Positions 1-10,875 of a stretch of 64,000 nucleotides of DNA are shown in pieces. The notes under the pieces were generated by a model, which did not search any database, was not told the origin of the DNA, and saw only the letters and a list, made by a program, of their open reading frames with translations. The position numbers and the translations under genes were made by a program. Source of the DNA: Crossaster papposus (lineage: Eukaryota > Echinodermata > Asteroidea > Velatida > Solasteridae); assembly GCA_037893245.1 (NCBI GenBank), contig JBAIAA010000531.1, positions 310,001-374,000 on the forward strand, given 5' to 3'. How positions within the stretch are numbered: the first letter of the stretch is position 1; every line of letters starts with the position of its first letter.

Positions 1-169
1 CAAGGCCGGTGCTGTCATTCAAGAGGATCTGTGCGAGGCTTCTCTTATCTTGGGAGTCAAGCAGGTCCCTATTCACCGTCTCCTAGCGGACAAGACGTAC
101 TGTTTCTTCTCTCACACAATCAAGGCGCAGAGTGACAACATGCCACTCTTAGACGCCATCCTGGAAAAG
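1..169 (+). CDS. AASS: AASS exon a (5' truncated), reductase domain
   Basis: Reads in frame from base 2 and ends ...LLDAILEK before a GTACAC donor (phase 0). The block around FFSHTIKAQ is strongly conserved in the lysine-ketoglutarate reductase half of animal AASS, in the alanine dehydrogenase/PNT-like N-terminal fold. The true exon start lies upstream of the window. Confidence 0.93.
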
Positions 170-363
170 GTACACGGTTGCCAATTAATCTGTAATAGAG
201 GTTTTTTGTGAATTATGATAACAAATTGCAATTTACAATTCGTAGTGGCTATATCGATACGGCAGTCATAACAAAATTATTTCACTGAAAAAACGAAGCT
301 TTCTCTTTATTAATTGATAAGTTTTGTCCAAATTTGTCATTTTGTTGCCTTCATATAATGCAG

Positions 364-516
364 AATATACGATTAATCGATTACGAGAAGCTTGTTGATG
401 AGAACGGCAAACGGTTGGTGGCCTTTGGCAAGTTTGCCGGCATTGCTGGCATGCTGAACATTCTGCATGGTGTCGGACTCCGACTGCTGGCGTTGGGACA
501 CCACACACCATTTATC
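364..516 (+). CDS. AASS: AASS exon b, reductase domain
   Basis: 51 codons, phase 0 at both ends, acceptor TAATGCAG and donor GTAAGT. Contains [11 protein letters not shown], then [11 protein letters not shown] and [10 protein letters not shown], all near-identical to vertebrate lysine-ketoglutarate reductase. It follows exon a directly in the protein. Confidence 0.95.
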
Positions 517-679
517 GTAAGTTGAATGCTTTTGACCTGCACCCGATTTCATAAAAGGCCGGTTTATATAATTATTCGGTTCAAAAACGAATGTGATACT
601 AAATTAACGTCGCAAAGCATTCGCTGCGAAAATTCGCTTGAGTTCGCATGGCTAATGAGTTCGTATTACTAATGGCCTG

Positions 680-697
680 TATTCATGAAACTTTACT
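680..697 (+). repeat. Shared 18-mer (MITE end fragment)
   Basis: TATTCATGAAACTTTACT occurs here after GGCCTG and again at 4268-4285 after GGGCCA. The GGGCC--ATTCATGAA layout resembles Harbinger-type termini, so both are probably end fragments of one family. No matching opposite end was found. Confidence 0.4.
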
Positions 698-1039
698 GAT
701 GTATTAGTTACATTATAAGTTTCTTACTAAAGTTAGTGTTGATCCAGGTTAACTTTAGGTCACTAGTTAGGAACTACTTGTACTTGTATATCATTTTATC
801 ACTGACCAGCAACGTGACAAAATGGCCAGAAGAATCATATAATTGGTATAACTTTGTCTATAACTACATGTACTAGGCATTTTGGTATCCTACTATAAAG
901 GTTTTATGAATATTGCCCCTGATGTTTAGCAAATAGTCGTTAGACTTAAAGGTAGGATACACCATTGGTAATTGCTTTTCCACAGATTGTCAACAAATTC
1001 ACAGTGTACCCCCAACAACTCAATTACTACACTGTATTA

Positions 1040-1323
1040 AGCCGTGTTCCCATTGAACTTTTTAACTTCCCATCTAGACTTTGTTACTGTGACGGAACGT
1101 TTATTTGCCTGGCGAAGCTGGCATAATGTCACCTGCTTTCTGCAGCTAAGAGGAAAGTTTCCGCGACCACTTGCGGTCTGGTAGTTTTACATTACCGTTG
1201 TTGTACTGGTATTAGGTTGACAGAATATACGCATGTTCCCGTTAGATTCAATTTGTTATTCTAAAGAAAAAGTCGCAGTACATGTACGTTATTAACCAAA
1301 AAAAGTCCAATGGGAATACGGCT
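1040..1323. mobile_element. MITE with ~28-bp imperfect terminal inverted repeats
   Basis: The left end AGCCGTGTTCCCATTG and the right end CAATGGGAATACGGCT are inverted copies with one mismatch, and the match continues inward (AACTTTTT / AAAAAGT). Length 284 bp, no coding capacity. Flanks are TTA and ATA, so a short target duplication is possible but not exact. Confidence 0.6.
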
Positions 1324-1392
1324 ATAGACTGGCATTGACCTGCACAGGTTCTGTTGTGTCCTTGTTGAGTGTCCTTGTTGTTCGTGTTACAG

Positions 1393-1539
1393 CACATAGC
1401 TGCAGCACACAACTACCGGAACACAGGAATGGCTATGCAAGCAGTGCAGGATGCTGGCTATCGGATAGCCTTAGGGGAGCTCCCTCAGTCTATAGGGCCA
1501 CTGTCCTTTGTCTTCATGGGATCTGGAAACGTTTCTCAG
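1393..1539 (+). CDS. AASS: AASS exon c, dinucleotide-binding part of reductase
   Basis: 49 codons, phase 0 at both ends, acceptor GTGTTACAG and donor GTGAGT. Begins [10 protein letters not shown] and ends [17 protein letters not shown]. The GSGNVS segment is the glycine-rich turn of the reductase nucleotide-binding fold. Confidence 0.95.
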
Positions 1540-1683
1540 GTGAGTTTGTACCAGTGTAATCATGGGTCCTTTGAGGCAAAACTTGTTTTTATAATGTGGA
1601 ATGCTGTGACTCATGAGAGTCAGTTAAGGACAAATTTGGTTAATGTGACTGTACTACACAGATATAGACTGGCAAAAAGGTAA

Positions 1684-1820
1684 TTAGTACACGTCTATGC
1701 GTCTCTTGGGCTAGTTAGTGACCAGAACAGGGTCCTATTTTCTGAGGTCAAAGGCCGAGGAAAATAGGGTCTTTTCTAGTCACTCACAGTCCAGAGGGGC
1801 TCAGAGACGTGCACTACAGG
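1684..1820. repeat. Imperfect foldback palindrome
   Basis: Two arms of ~55 bases around 1750, e.g. GGTCCTATTTTCT and its inverted partner AGGAAAATAGGGTC, continuing outward through AGTGAC / AGTCACT to ACACGTCT / AGACGTGC. It would fold into a long hairpin in AASS pre-mRNA. Probably a foldback MITE. Confidence 0.55.
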
Positions 1821-1930
1821 TAGTTGCCAAATGATGCCAGTCTATATACCGGTATGTGTTTCATAACACACCTTTGTCCAAAATATTAGGGCTCTGTGTA
1901 GGCCCGCCCCGCTCGGGGTAGGTTTCAATT

Positions 1931-2022
1931 CTGAAAAATGAGCAAAGGTTATGCACACATGAGTATGTTGCATAAAACTGGAAGGTGGTCTTTATTTATT
2001 AGCTGCTCATCAAGGAATGCTT
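1931..2022 (+). repeat. 92-bp direct repeat, copy 1
   Basis: By eye identical over 92 bases to 3169-3260; 1146 bp lie between them. It begins CTGAAAAATGAGCAAAGG and ends CAAGGAATGCTT. The ends are not TG...CA, so these are not clear LTRs. Confidence 0.85.
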
Positions 2023-3168
2023 CATGATGCAATCAACACCTTGATTGCATTAACAAATTATCCAACAAAGTTTAACATTCAAAAGTCTACGTAACAATCA
2101 TGTTCGGTCTAAAAGAAAGGAAACTATAACTAATTGAAGCAAGAAACATAAGTACAAGAAATATTCGTATATAAGTATGGCCAGATTTACATCAGCACAT
2201 TTTAAAGGAAACACAATTACCAAACGCAATGCTCATATAAATCCTTAATCCATACTTCGTTTCTTCACTGAGTCAAGTTGTTAAATTAACTAAACCAAAT
2301 AAAGAGTGAAGTCAACCTCATTAAATATGCACACGAAAAATAGGTGTTCTTGGCCCTACTAGTTTTCATGTGGTTTGGTCAGCAAGAAGTTACAGCTGCT
2401 GTCATAAACCATAGAGCAAGGACTCTATGCATAACCACACTTAAAGTAAAAGATAAACAACTTCTTTTCACTATCAGAGCTTGTGGTCACTGACCCATGG
2501 ACCCCAGGGTCACATCCTGTCCCCTCTACCCTTGCCCGAATACTAATGAGCTAGGGCTCAGTTCCTGGAATGCATGACTCATCCACTGCTTGGACCATTT
2601 CCTGTCCAATGTACTAAAGTATAGCCACATACTTGCAATGTAAAATGCATGGTCAAACTCTACTTGAGTTTCATCAGAAAAGTGGCTATGGCAAGCAATG
2701 AATTCAACCTTTCCAAAAAGTTCAGGACAAGTGGAAGAGTTACTAAATTACCCATTCTTATACATCCTATATACATGTAAAGAAATACCTTCAAAGTCTG
2801 AGAAATCGCTGTCATCAACTTAATAATCTGGTATCTAGATCTCTACAAACATATCAGCTTTCTCAAGGTTATTAAACTCAACTCAGAATTCTAGCATCTC
2901 TTACTGAAACTTAATAACCTTCCTCAACCTTTCCAGAACTATAATCCAAATCTTTGTTCCTCCTGCTTCAAACTATCATATTTTGGGAAGTTTCAGAAAA
3001 ACACAAATCAAAGTTCCACATGTCTCAAGTTGCTCAGGTTTCTTTCAAGCCAATTGTTAACCCAAAAATCACTTGGTTCTTGAAAGACAATAAAGTATCA
3101 ATTCTACAATCAAGTAAATACAACTAAGTCTAAAATATGAGATATATATATAAATGAAATGAACATAC

Positions 3169-3260
3169 CTGAAAAATGAGCAAAGGTTATGCACACATGA
3201 GTATGTTGCATAAAACTGGAAGGTGGTCTTTATTTATTAGCTGCTCATCAAGGAATGCTT
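3169..3260 (+). repeat. 92-bp direct repeat, copy 2
   Basis: Partner of 1931-2022. The sequence between the copies is AT-rich with no open frame. Outside them, TGTAGGCCCGCCCC (about 1895) and GGGGCCCTACA (about 3500) are loosely inverted, so the pair may sit within one larger non-autonomous element. Confidence 0.8.
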
Positions 3261-4149
3261 GAGACACAGCCAAGGTGAACAAAGGGGGTGAAGTTACATT
3301 TCCTGCTGGGTGCCTTAGCCAATCAAAAGGAAGTGACCATGGCAACTGGGTCACTGCCCAGCTGACCAGCTGTACAGGCTAATCCTGAGCATGTGCTAGC
3401 CACATGAGCATGGGGAAAGCACAGGAGGCAAGCACAAGAGGAAAGACTATTTTTTTTAAGGGGGGTAATTTTCTAGAACTTTCTCTTGGCTCTCGGAGGG
3501 GCCCTACATCTGTAACCATTCAATTTTTTTGTTAGTATAGTGCCTGGATAAAGAACTAGAAAGAGGTGAAAATACAAATATTGACTACTTTGAGTGGTAT
3601 AGTAAAACTAGCCTCCTGAGGAGATACATGGAGCATTCTATTTTCCTGAGTTAAAGCCAAGATTTAAAAAAAATGCTCTGTGGATCACCAAGGGAGGCTG
3701 GTTTTTCCACACCACAATTTCAAGCAGTCAGTAATTGTTTTCTAACGCTTCAGTGACATAGTTTGCTTGATTTTTGTTGTTGAAATAATTGGTTAATTTA
3801 ATCTGAATAGAAAACAAAATGTATTCTAATTCTATTTAAATTTAGTTGAAAATTGCCTCAAACTTTTCAAAACCACCTATCACTGATTGCCAGCGCTCAT
3901 TGGCTAAATATGTGTGAAGTGAATGTGGTTAAAGTTAAAGTGATGCCAGTACTTTGGGAACACTGTGGACAAGTGTCATCTTGCTGTGTATGACAAAAAA
4001 GTACTGTTTTATGCATAGCAATTAAAGTACTACAGTAGCTACACAAACAACTAGTATCTTGTGCAAAATCATAGTTTATCATAGAAAAGCACATACATGT
4101 ACATGTATATTTTTGATTATTTGCAATTGTTTCTTCTTCTGTTGGCAAG

Positions 4150-4242
4150 GGTGCACTAGAAGTGATTGCAGACCTCCCTGTGGAGTATGTTAAAGCACAA
4201 GACCTAAGGAGTGCTGTGGAGAAAGGAGGTGAAGTAGCTAAA
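4150..4242 (+). CDS. AASS: AASS exon d, reductase domain
   Basis: 31 codons, GALEVIADLPVEYV... to ...GGEVAK. The end was set at the GTGTTC donor after AAA because joining to the next exon restores the conserved EVAKVY run; reading on would stop at 4255. The donor is weak by consensus. Confidence 0.85.
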
Positions 4243-4420
4243 GTGTTCCCTCAATGACCCAGGGCCATATTCATGAAACTTTACTAACTTAGCAGCCAAC
4301 TATGACACTCATAACAAGCCTGTACCTCATAGACATTAACTTCTGAGCTACAGGCTTGTGGTAGCCTACACAAACATTTCACCATGATTTCACGTAGTCT
4401 AGGGGTGCACTACACCAAAA

Positions 4421-4823
4421 GTGACCTGCTTCCACGAAATCAGAGTAAAGTTGACATTTTGATATTTAGAGATATTGGTATTTCCAGATTCTTTGAATTC
4501 TTAGCTTTAAAATGATATATAATTTATTGGATAGGGTATTTAAAAAATATATAATATTGAGAAAAACCAGCGGTCAGTTTACACATCAAATTAAGAATAG
4601 CTAAGAATTTATTTTGCTACATTTTAATTCTTTGGTACGCTCAATAAAATCAAATTTAGATTTTGTTCTGCAAAAAATACTTGGTAGTTCAAAAGAAAAC
4701 ATACGTGGGAATTGTATCATGCCAAAACCCCAAAACGATTCCCTACTGTCAAAGCGGCTATTTTCAATCATAACTCAATATAGCATGGCGCGACATTACG
4801 CCGTTTTTGTGGGAGCAAGTCAC
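4421..4823. mobile_element. MITE of GTGACCTG family, copy 1
   Basis: Left end GTGACCTGCTTCCACGAAA and right end (inverted) GTGACTTGCTCCCACAAAA. About 403 bp, no coding. The left interior (AGTAAAGTTGAC ... AGATATTGGTATTT) also resembles the better preserved copy at 44359-45000. Confidence 0.6.
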
Positions 4824-5140
4824 AAATACGCAAAATCAGATAGAAACAGCGCAGCCTTGCGACGCTCGGAGGTAAGGTGGCAATGTATTTTTCACCGGAA
4901 ATTAAAGATTAAGACCCTAGGACAATTTTCTTTTTAATTTTACTTGGGTTGACCTTCTATTTTTTTTTTTTTATAATCCTCTCCCCTAAACCATGGAGAA
5001 ATAAGACACAGGGAGTTCCAACGACCTTTGGATCAAACGTTTAGGCTCTGGTACCGCGGTCATAAAACAGCACGGGATAATTGACTGTAAACACCCCGCG
5101 GGCAATCTCGCAACCTCAGCCACACAAATTCGGGAAGATG

Positions 5141-5184
5141 TGCGCCTGCGCACTAGCGCGAGTATACGCTAGTGCGCAGGCGCA
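5141..5184. repeat. Perfect 18-bp-arm hairpin, loop of 8
   Basis: TGCGCCTGCGCACTAGCG at 5141-5158 is followed by an 8-base loop and its exact reverse complement at 5167-5184. It is very GC-rich in an AT-rich region. Confidence 0.9.
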
Positions 5185-6699
5185 TATCAAAATAGTTCGT
5201 AAGTTTCTAAAAAAGTTTGATTTCCTTATGCAAAAAAAGAAAATGCAACACGTCGCACACCGTTGAGCGATACACGAATGGGCAGACAAAGGCCTCAACG
5301 AGCGAACCCTTTCATTTCTGGCCGGCCAAACTCGGCCTTAAGTCGACAAAATTATAAAAATATGCTACCATATTTCCATGATTGTACCGTTCATATTTTA
5401 AAAGGATAACAAATGTAACTTGCCATCAGAATGTCGGATTTCGACAAAAAAAATATTGGCAGATTCAGTTTCTCAGTGATTTCCTTAACGTGTTATTAGA
5501 AGTGCTCAGTGCATGGAATATACATGTATCTTATGACAAAGTAGATACTGATAAAGGGAGACTTTTCTTTTCTATGAAAATGTTTGGCACGCCTATAGGA
5601 ACAAAATTAGTCAAAAATGGACAGTACTGAATTCATCAGAATCGTTTGTCTGTTTAGGTCTCTATTTATTTTTTTGGGGGAGGCGCCAGGCAACATGCCT
5701 GATAACTGAATTGGCCGTTTACCAGCTTCATCTCCGTTTGGCTTTCTGCGCGCGGTAGCTTCAGGCGGCCATCTGGGCCTTGCAATTGCATGCATGCTAA
5801 GCTCACTGCATTTCTCGCCCTCGAGCTAGCGGCACGTTTGTAGGATGGGTGTAGATTGAAAATCTGAAAAACTAATCCAGATTGTACAATTTATGGTTTA
5901 GGGTCACCCAACTGACAATAATTCTTAACATAAATGCAGGAGTAAACAAAATAGGGAAAAGTTTGTCAAAGATTTTAAAGTTTTAACCTTCCAAAATGCC
6001 TCAGAATGTACCACAGAGCATCTTCAGGGTCAAAATTTGTTAAGGCCCTTAAACTGGCTCCGAACCCCACGCTGTTAAGGCTTTGCGATTTGCGCTGGCA
6101 GGTTTGTTTTGTCAAAAATACCCCTACGCTATAATTTCAACCTGGCTATAGAACACTGATTAACAAGTCAAATCATGTAAGACTGTAAATGTATATACAT
6201 TTGTTGTTATTTATTCAAATATCTGATGTCAGAAATCCTTTAAATCAGTTTTGACGGATGTTTCTACAACACGTGGGAGTGGATTTAGATAGAGTGGGAA
6301 AGGTTAATTAGGGTTAAATTCACACATACTGGTACATGTACATTTACACCAAGGAACTGTTGTGTTGGCAAAACCGCTTGTCAAATCATAGGACCCATAG
6401 GCCATTCAAAATTATCAGTATTGAACAACCTTTTGTTTTGTTTTTTACAAAATTGTGGGTGGGTGGATGAAATGAAATACCTACAAATCGAAATTAAGTT
6501 TTCAATTTAAATAATTAAAAAATATACACAGCAGCGCTCACTATCGGCAGTGAAAGCATGCATAAATTGAAGACTAGTGCAGCGCTGATGACACATTTTT
6601 TTATGATAAACATGGCTGCCATCAAAGCGTTAATATGGTTAATATGTTTCAGTCTCAAAATTATTTGTTACCGTTTTGTTTTCAACAGACCACAAAAAG
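5185..6699. other. Intron sequence without recognised features
   Basis: Between the hairpin and AASS exon e I see only AT-rich intronic DNA with a few GC-rich patches near 5730-5830. No gene, RNA or bounded repeat could be supported. Confidence 0.5.
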
Positions 6700-6816
6700 G
6701 TCTATGCCACTGTTGTTCACAGGAAAGACCACATAGTTAGGAGAGGGGGAGGTGACTTTGACAGGGAGGAGTATGACCAACACCCGCAACTGTATCGCTC
6801 CACATTCAGCGAGAAG
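6700..6816 (+). CDS. AASS: AASS exon e, with GC donor
   Basis: 39 codons from VYATVVHRKDH to STFSEK. Two AGs lie near the start (6687-6688 and 6698-6699); only the second keeps the frame with exon d. The 3' end is AAG followed by GCAAGT, the usual consensus of the rare GC-AG intron class, and no GT donor fits the homology. The intron that follows is the ~18-kb one that holds the giant palindrome. Confidence 0.88.
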
Positions 6817-7333
6817 GCAAGTGGCCAAAGATTTTAAACATTTCATTGGTTCACTGAACCTTAACCCTAACCCTCCCAAATCCTTCTAAATCCTCTTGTA
6901 CAAAATGAAGGATTTAGAAGGATTGAGGTTATTAGGACATTGCAGTGGAGGAGGATCCAGAAGGATTGAGGGCAGATGGGGTTTTGCTATGGGAGGGATT
7001 GAGAAGGATTGAGAAGGATTGAGGTTATCGGGCTGTATTTGACACAAGAGGAAAGAGAAGGATTGAGGTTGTATGCAGCTTGCCCAAAATAGGATCCAGA
7101 AGGATCTAGGTTATGGGGGAGGGGGCTTGCATTTGTGTACATTGTAATGGCATGGGGAATGCATGCTTCTGACTTGGTTATTTTTAGGGCTTGCATTTGT
7201 GTGCATGGCAAATGTGTGTACTGGAAGGTAAGTGTATACTGCAAGGTCAGTGGGTCAGTGCTGAAAGGGTCCCTGGACAATGTATGTTTATGTATCATCA
7301 ATAGGAAACACACACTATGAAGCCCGACTACGT

Positions 7334-7500
7334 GAAAACCTTTTGTTGGAACAAAAAACGTGAAAAGTAAACAATAGACTTATCTTTCACGTATTAAAAA
7401 ACGTGATAAGTCCACTTTTCACGTATGTCAAAGTATCACGTATTTGTGGAGCTAGCCTCGTTGCTAGGGTTGATCTTTCACGTACAAAATACGTGAAAAC
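7334..7500. repeat. Subterminal ACGTGAAA cluster, left arm
   Basis: About eight copies of (T)ACGTGA(A/T)A in both orientations within 170 bases of the palindrome's end: near 7334, 7360, 7386, 7402, 7418, 7436, 7477 and 7490. The layout is like subterminal transposase-binding sites. The mirror copy is at about 21812-21980. Confidence 0.65.
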
Positions 7501-7819
7501 TTTGCCGAGCGCGTGCCCATTGTTGGCGGATTAGCGGAGTGTCTTTTGTTGCAATAGGCGCTCTCGGACAATGATTCTGCGGTGGCCCACATATTTGTAA
7601 GGATTTGAGACCGTTACCAAACCATCCTGGGTAAGTGTTTGACCTAATTAACTTACAAAGGTTAGTTGTAAACGATCAATGAATAACAACATTCCTATCA
7701 CAAAACAGCGCGGTCTAGTCAAAACCCTTTCCTAAGTAGTCCGGCGGTCTAGTGAAAAAAATGCCAAGATAAGCATAAGCGCACACGTCTTCAGAGTAGG
7801 CCTAAGCTTATACCGAAAA

Positions 7820-8119
7820 TTGCAATACCAGTTCCTAAAAGATTACAATGACCCCACCGAGTTTCTTGAAAAGACCAACATCAAAGCCTCAGCACCGCTC
7901 ACCACTTCCCCAGTGAAAAGATTGTTATCCAATCCTGAGGTCCAGTTACAAAAATCTTCATTGTCATTGGGTGTTTACTTTCTTCTTTCATTCAGCACAG
8001 ATGTTCTCTCAACACAAAGTGCTACTCAAAGAATGTTGTCCAGGCCCGCTTATCTCCAACAAAGATACATTGTATTTACCTACGCCAACCCTTGCCAGGC
8101 AGACACAGATTTTATTTAA
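7820..8119 (+). other. Unassigned 99-codon open frame, duplicated in both arms
   Basis: An open frame with no ATG at its start, including DYNDPTEFLEKTNIKASAPL, repeated exactly at 21192-21491 on the - strand. No family recognised. It could be a chance frame or an exon of an unknown element gene. Confidence 0.2.
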
Positions 8120-8913
8120 TAGGCCCTGATCGGTTTATTCCTGGAGTGAATTTATTTATCTCTAGTCCCAACCGATGGTCATTAAGTTGGCTGTAAGTAA
8201 TTTTAAAAAAAAAGTTTGCCGTACCTATTTACAAAATGTATTAAGATGAACAAAAAAAGGTTATATTCCTAAGGTTAATTATGTTATTGTCTTTGTTTTT
8301 AAAGAAGAAAAAAAGAGAAAGGATACTTAAAGACTTATTTGAATGAACTTCTAAAATTTTTCCAACCGATTCCAGGGGTAAATAATAATACGATTTTATT
8401 CTTGGTTTTTCTGATATCTAAGAAAATCGACATACAGGTACACCTGACAACTACAAGGCTAGCGAAATCAATTCAAGGTTTATTTAATAACATTTATTTC
8501 TGGTTTCATTGTTTTTAAAAAAGGAAGAATACAAAAAATAAACGGAACCTTAACACCTAATATTTTGAGCTCCTAAACATTTTTCCAACAAATTTAAGGG
8601 TAAAATTTAATACGATTTATTTTCCGTTTTTCTTGTCTTTAACAAAAACGATCTATTTCGTGGAAATTGTAAGAGCTCGTTACATTTTTTAATTTATAAT
8701 GGTTCCGTGATGTAATTTTACATAATAAACGCTTTATAGTGCAAGAGAAATAAAGTAAAACCACAGGAGAAATATTCGGGAGTATTTTCCGAATATATTC
8801 CAAGTAGGGGCAAGAAATCCAGACAATGATTGACAGCTGACCTACAACATGTACTACATTGTATCAGCCAGTAGGCAAACATGTGGCCTACCATTACTTT
8901 GGAATTTCAATAG

Positions 8914-9177
8914 GCTGGGAAATGTCACTTTGTGGCATATAATTTACACCCAAATCCTGGTACTACTGCCGATAAACGGCAATCCGTTATGGTTATACAA
9001 AACGGTGCTGTATGCTGTATGGTTGGCTTAGAAAACGTCATCATCGGAAAGAGTATGCTGCTTACTTCGGGTCCGTTCGCGTACAAAATCGACAACGGGT
9101 TCCAATTTTTGCGATCGAAAACAGTTTTTCACGGTCCTAAAGCGATCCATAATCAACAAGAATCACCAAACGACAAG
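8914..9177 (+). other. Exon-like open segment in left palindrome arm
   Basis: An AG acceptor (TTTCAATAG) opens 88 codons without a stop, ending at AAG before GTATGT; length is a multiple of three and the segment is rich in CpG, unlike its surroundings. It includes NLHPNPGTTADKRQ and GPFAYKIDNGFQFLRSK. I do not recognise the family. An identical copy lies on the - strand of the right arm. Confidence 0.3.
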
Positions 9178-9328
9178 GTATGTATACAAAAGTAGACATT
9201 AAACAATCCTACCATACTGACAAAAAGTCCGTAAGGCCTACCATTTGTCAAAAAATGTACTTTTAGCCTTAGGGGGGCATGTTGAGTTGGAATCCGAGAC
9301 TTCGCTCGCGCGACCACTTTCCACGCCG

Positions 9329-9381
9329 TGTTGGGACGGCAGTGCCAGTGGTGTGCACACCGTACCACCGCCGTCCCAACA
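9329..9381. repeat. 53-bp imperfect palindrome inside the arm
   Basis: TGTTGGGACGGC at 9329-9340 is inverted as GCCGTCCCAACA at 9370-9381, around GTGTGCACAC. It is repeated in the right arm near 19929-19981. Confidence 0.75.
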
Positions 9382-10639
9382 TAGTACACGATGATCTCGT
9401 AATTCCCGTGAAACAAGCGACGATGCAGCGTTAGAAAACCTGCGTTTTAACGTCAATCTGTGCAAAATTGTGTCCCAATTTCGTAACTGATGTTGAATTT
9501 ATTAACATTCAAAGACAATACGTGATATCAGATACACCAATTAAACATTTTTAGTTGTGAATTTAAAGCAAAACCGTTCCCATTTTACGAAAGACAACTT
9601 AAGCGAGCGTGTTGCCATTTTGGGCGATAACATTTACCTAAACAGGGGTTGTAAATTTTGTGACGCTTATCTGGCGCGTTTTGCGCTTAAATAATTCATT
9701 TTAACGTGGCAATAATCCAATTAATAAACGTTTAGGGTAATAATTTTCTTCTGGCATATTTTTTTTTTTATAATCGTGATTATTTCTTCTGCCTCCATTT
9801 TTACAAATATTTTATCATTATGGACATCCCTATGTGAGGAGTGGAACATGATTTTACTACATGTACTAAAGTCTTTTTTAAATAATAAGTATATTTTGTT
9901 TGATAATTTGTTTTATTGATTTTGAATAAGTTGTTATTGGTTCTTTAGTATTTCCTTTTGTTGTTATACTCCAATCAGTAAATCGCATTTTCTTGGCTCT
10001 ACACCTTCTCTTTGTAACAAATTAAGGCAAATAATTTGTTCAATTATTTTTGCAGCTTTACTGTGGTCCTCCTCTTGTGGCAGTGATGTTCCAGTATGGA
10101 TACCACCACCAGTGAGCCTGAAGATGAAAAAGGCTAGGACTACCTTGATGATGCAAAACTGTCATCCATAGTTGAGCCTCATGCCCGTAGTACATCCATC
10201 TATTTTTCAACATTAATTGGGGACAAATAAGGTTCCCTTAACAATCAACATTTTTGCATAAATTATGCAAATTAGGGGATTTCAATATAAACTAATTATC
10301 TGTAGTTAAGCAGGTTTGATTATTACAATTTCTTGCATCATTTAATTAAAGTATTTGTCAAGATAAACTGGGGAAAAATGAGGAAAAAAAGCCGGGGGTT
10401 TGGAAAAGGCCCACATCCCTGCTGCGATCAAAGACGTTTTTCCAATCATTAAAATCGTCACTTAGTTTGGTTAAATTTTCACGCAACAAGGTACTTAAAT
10501 AAAGTGAATATTTCACTTGTATCTGTACGTACGAGCTTTACGTGCAATAGTTATGGTATTGTCCCCGACAACCAACTGGCAATTCTTAACAAATTTGGGA
10601 ATTTTATTGTGTAAAAAAGGACGGAACTTTACCCTCCAA

Positions 10640-10870
10640 AATCCTCCAATATTAAACATTGCATTATTTGGAGGATTTAGAAAAATATACGGTAGACATG
10701 CAACCCAGCATTTATATGTCGATATGTAAAATATTCCCATAATTAATTTAGCGTTCTGGAATTGAGATTCAGTGTCGCAATTATTTCCGGTCTCCCAAAA
10801 TTTAGTGGTCTTTTTGTGTTGAATTGGATAAATACTGTATTTTTGTATTCGAGAGGCGTATACAGGTAGA
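10640..10870. repeat. Array-flanking segment B (left copy)
   Basis: A segment from CCCTCCAAAATCCTCCAATA to GAGGCGTATACAGGTAGATT recurs in the same orientation at 15725-16105, so the ~370-bp array is bracketed by direct repeats. The second copy carries about 115 additional bases near its middle, plus an extra CAGTGTCGCAATTATTTC. Confidence 0.75.
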
Positions 10871-10875
10871 TTCAA

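Noticed and set aside
1931..3260. 92-bp repeats as LTRs of a retrotransposon
   Set aside because: They lack TG...CA ends, and there is no primer-binding site, polypurine tract or coding region between them that I can see.
4243..4257. In-frame TGA after AASS exon d as a sign of a dead gene
   Set aside because: The GTGTTC donor before it restores the conserved reading when joined to exon e, so the stop is intronic.
6861..6877. CCCTAACCC as an interstitial telomere
   Set aside because: Only two partial repeats, placed inside TTAA and inverted at the far end, so they are transposon termini.
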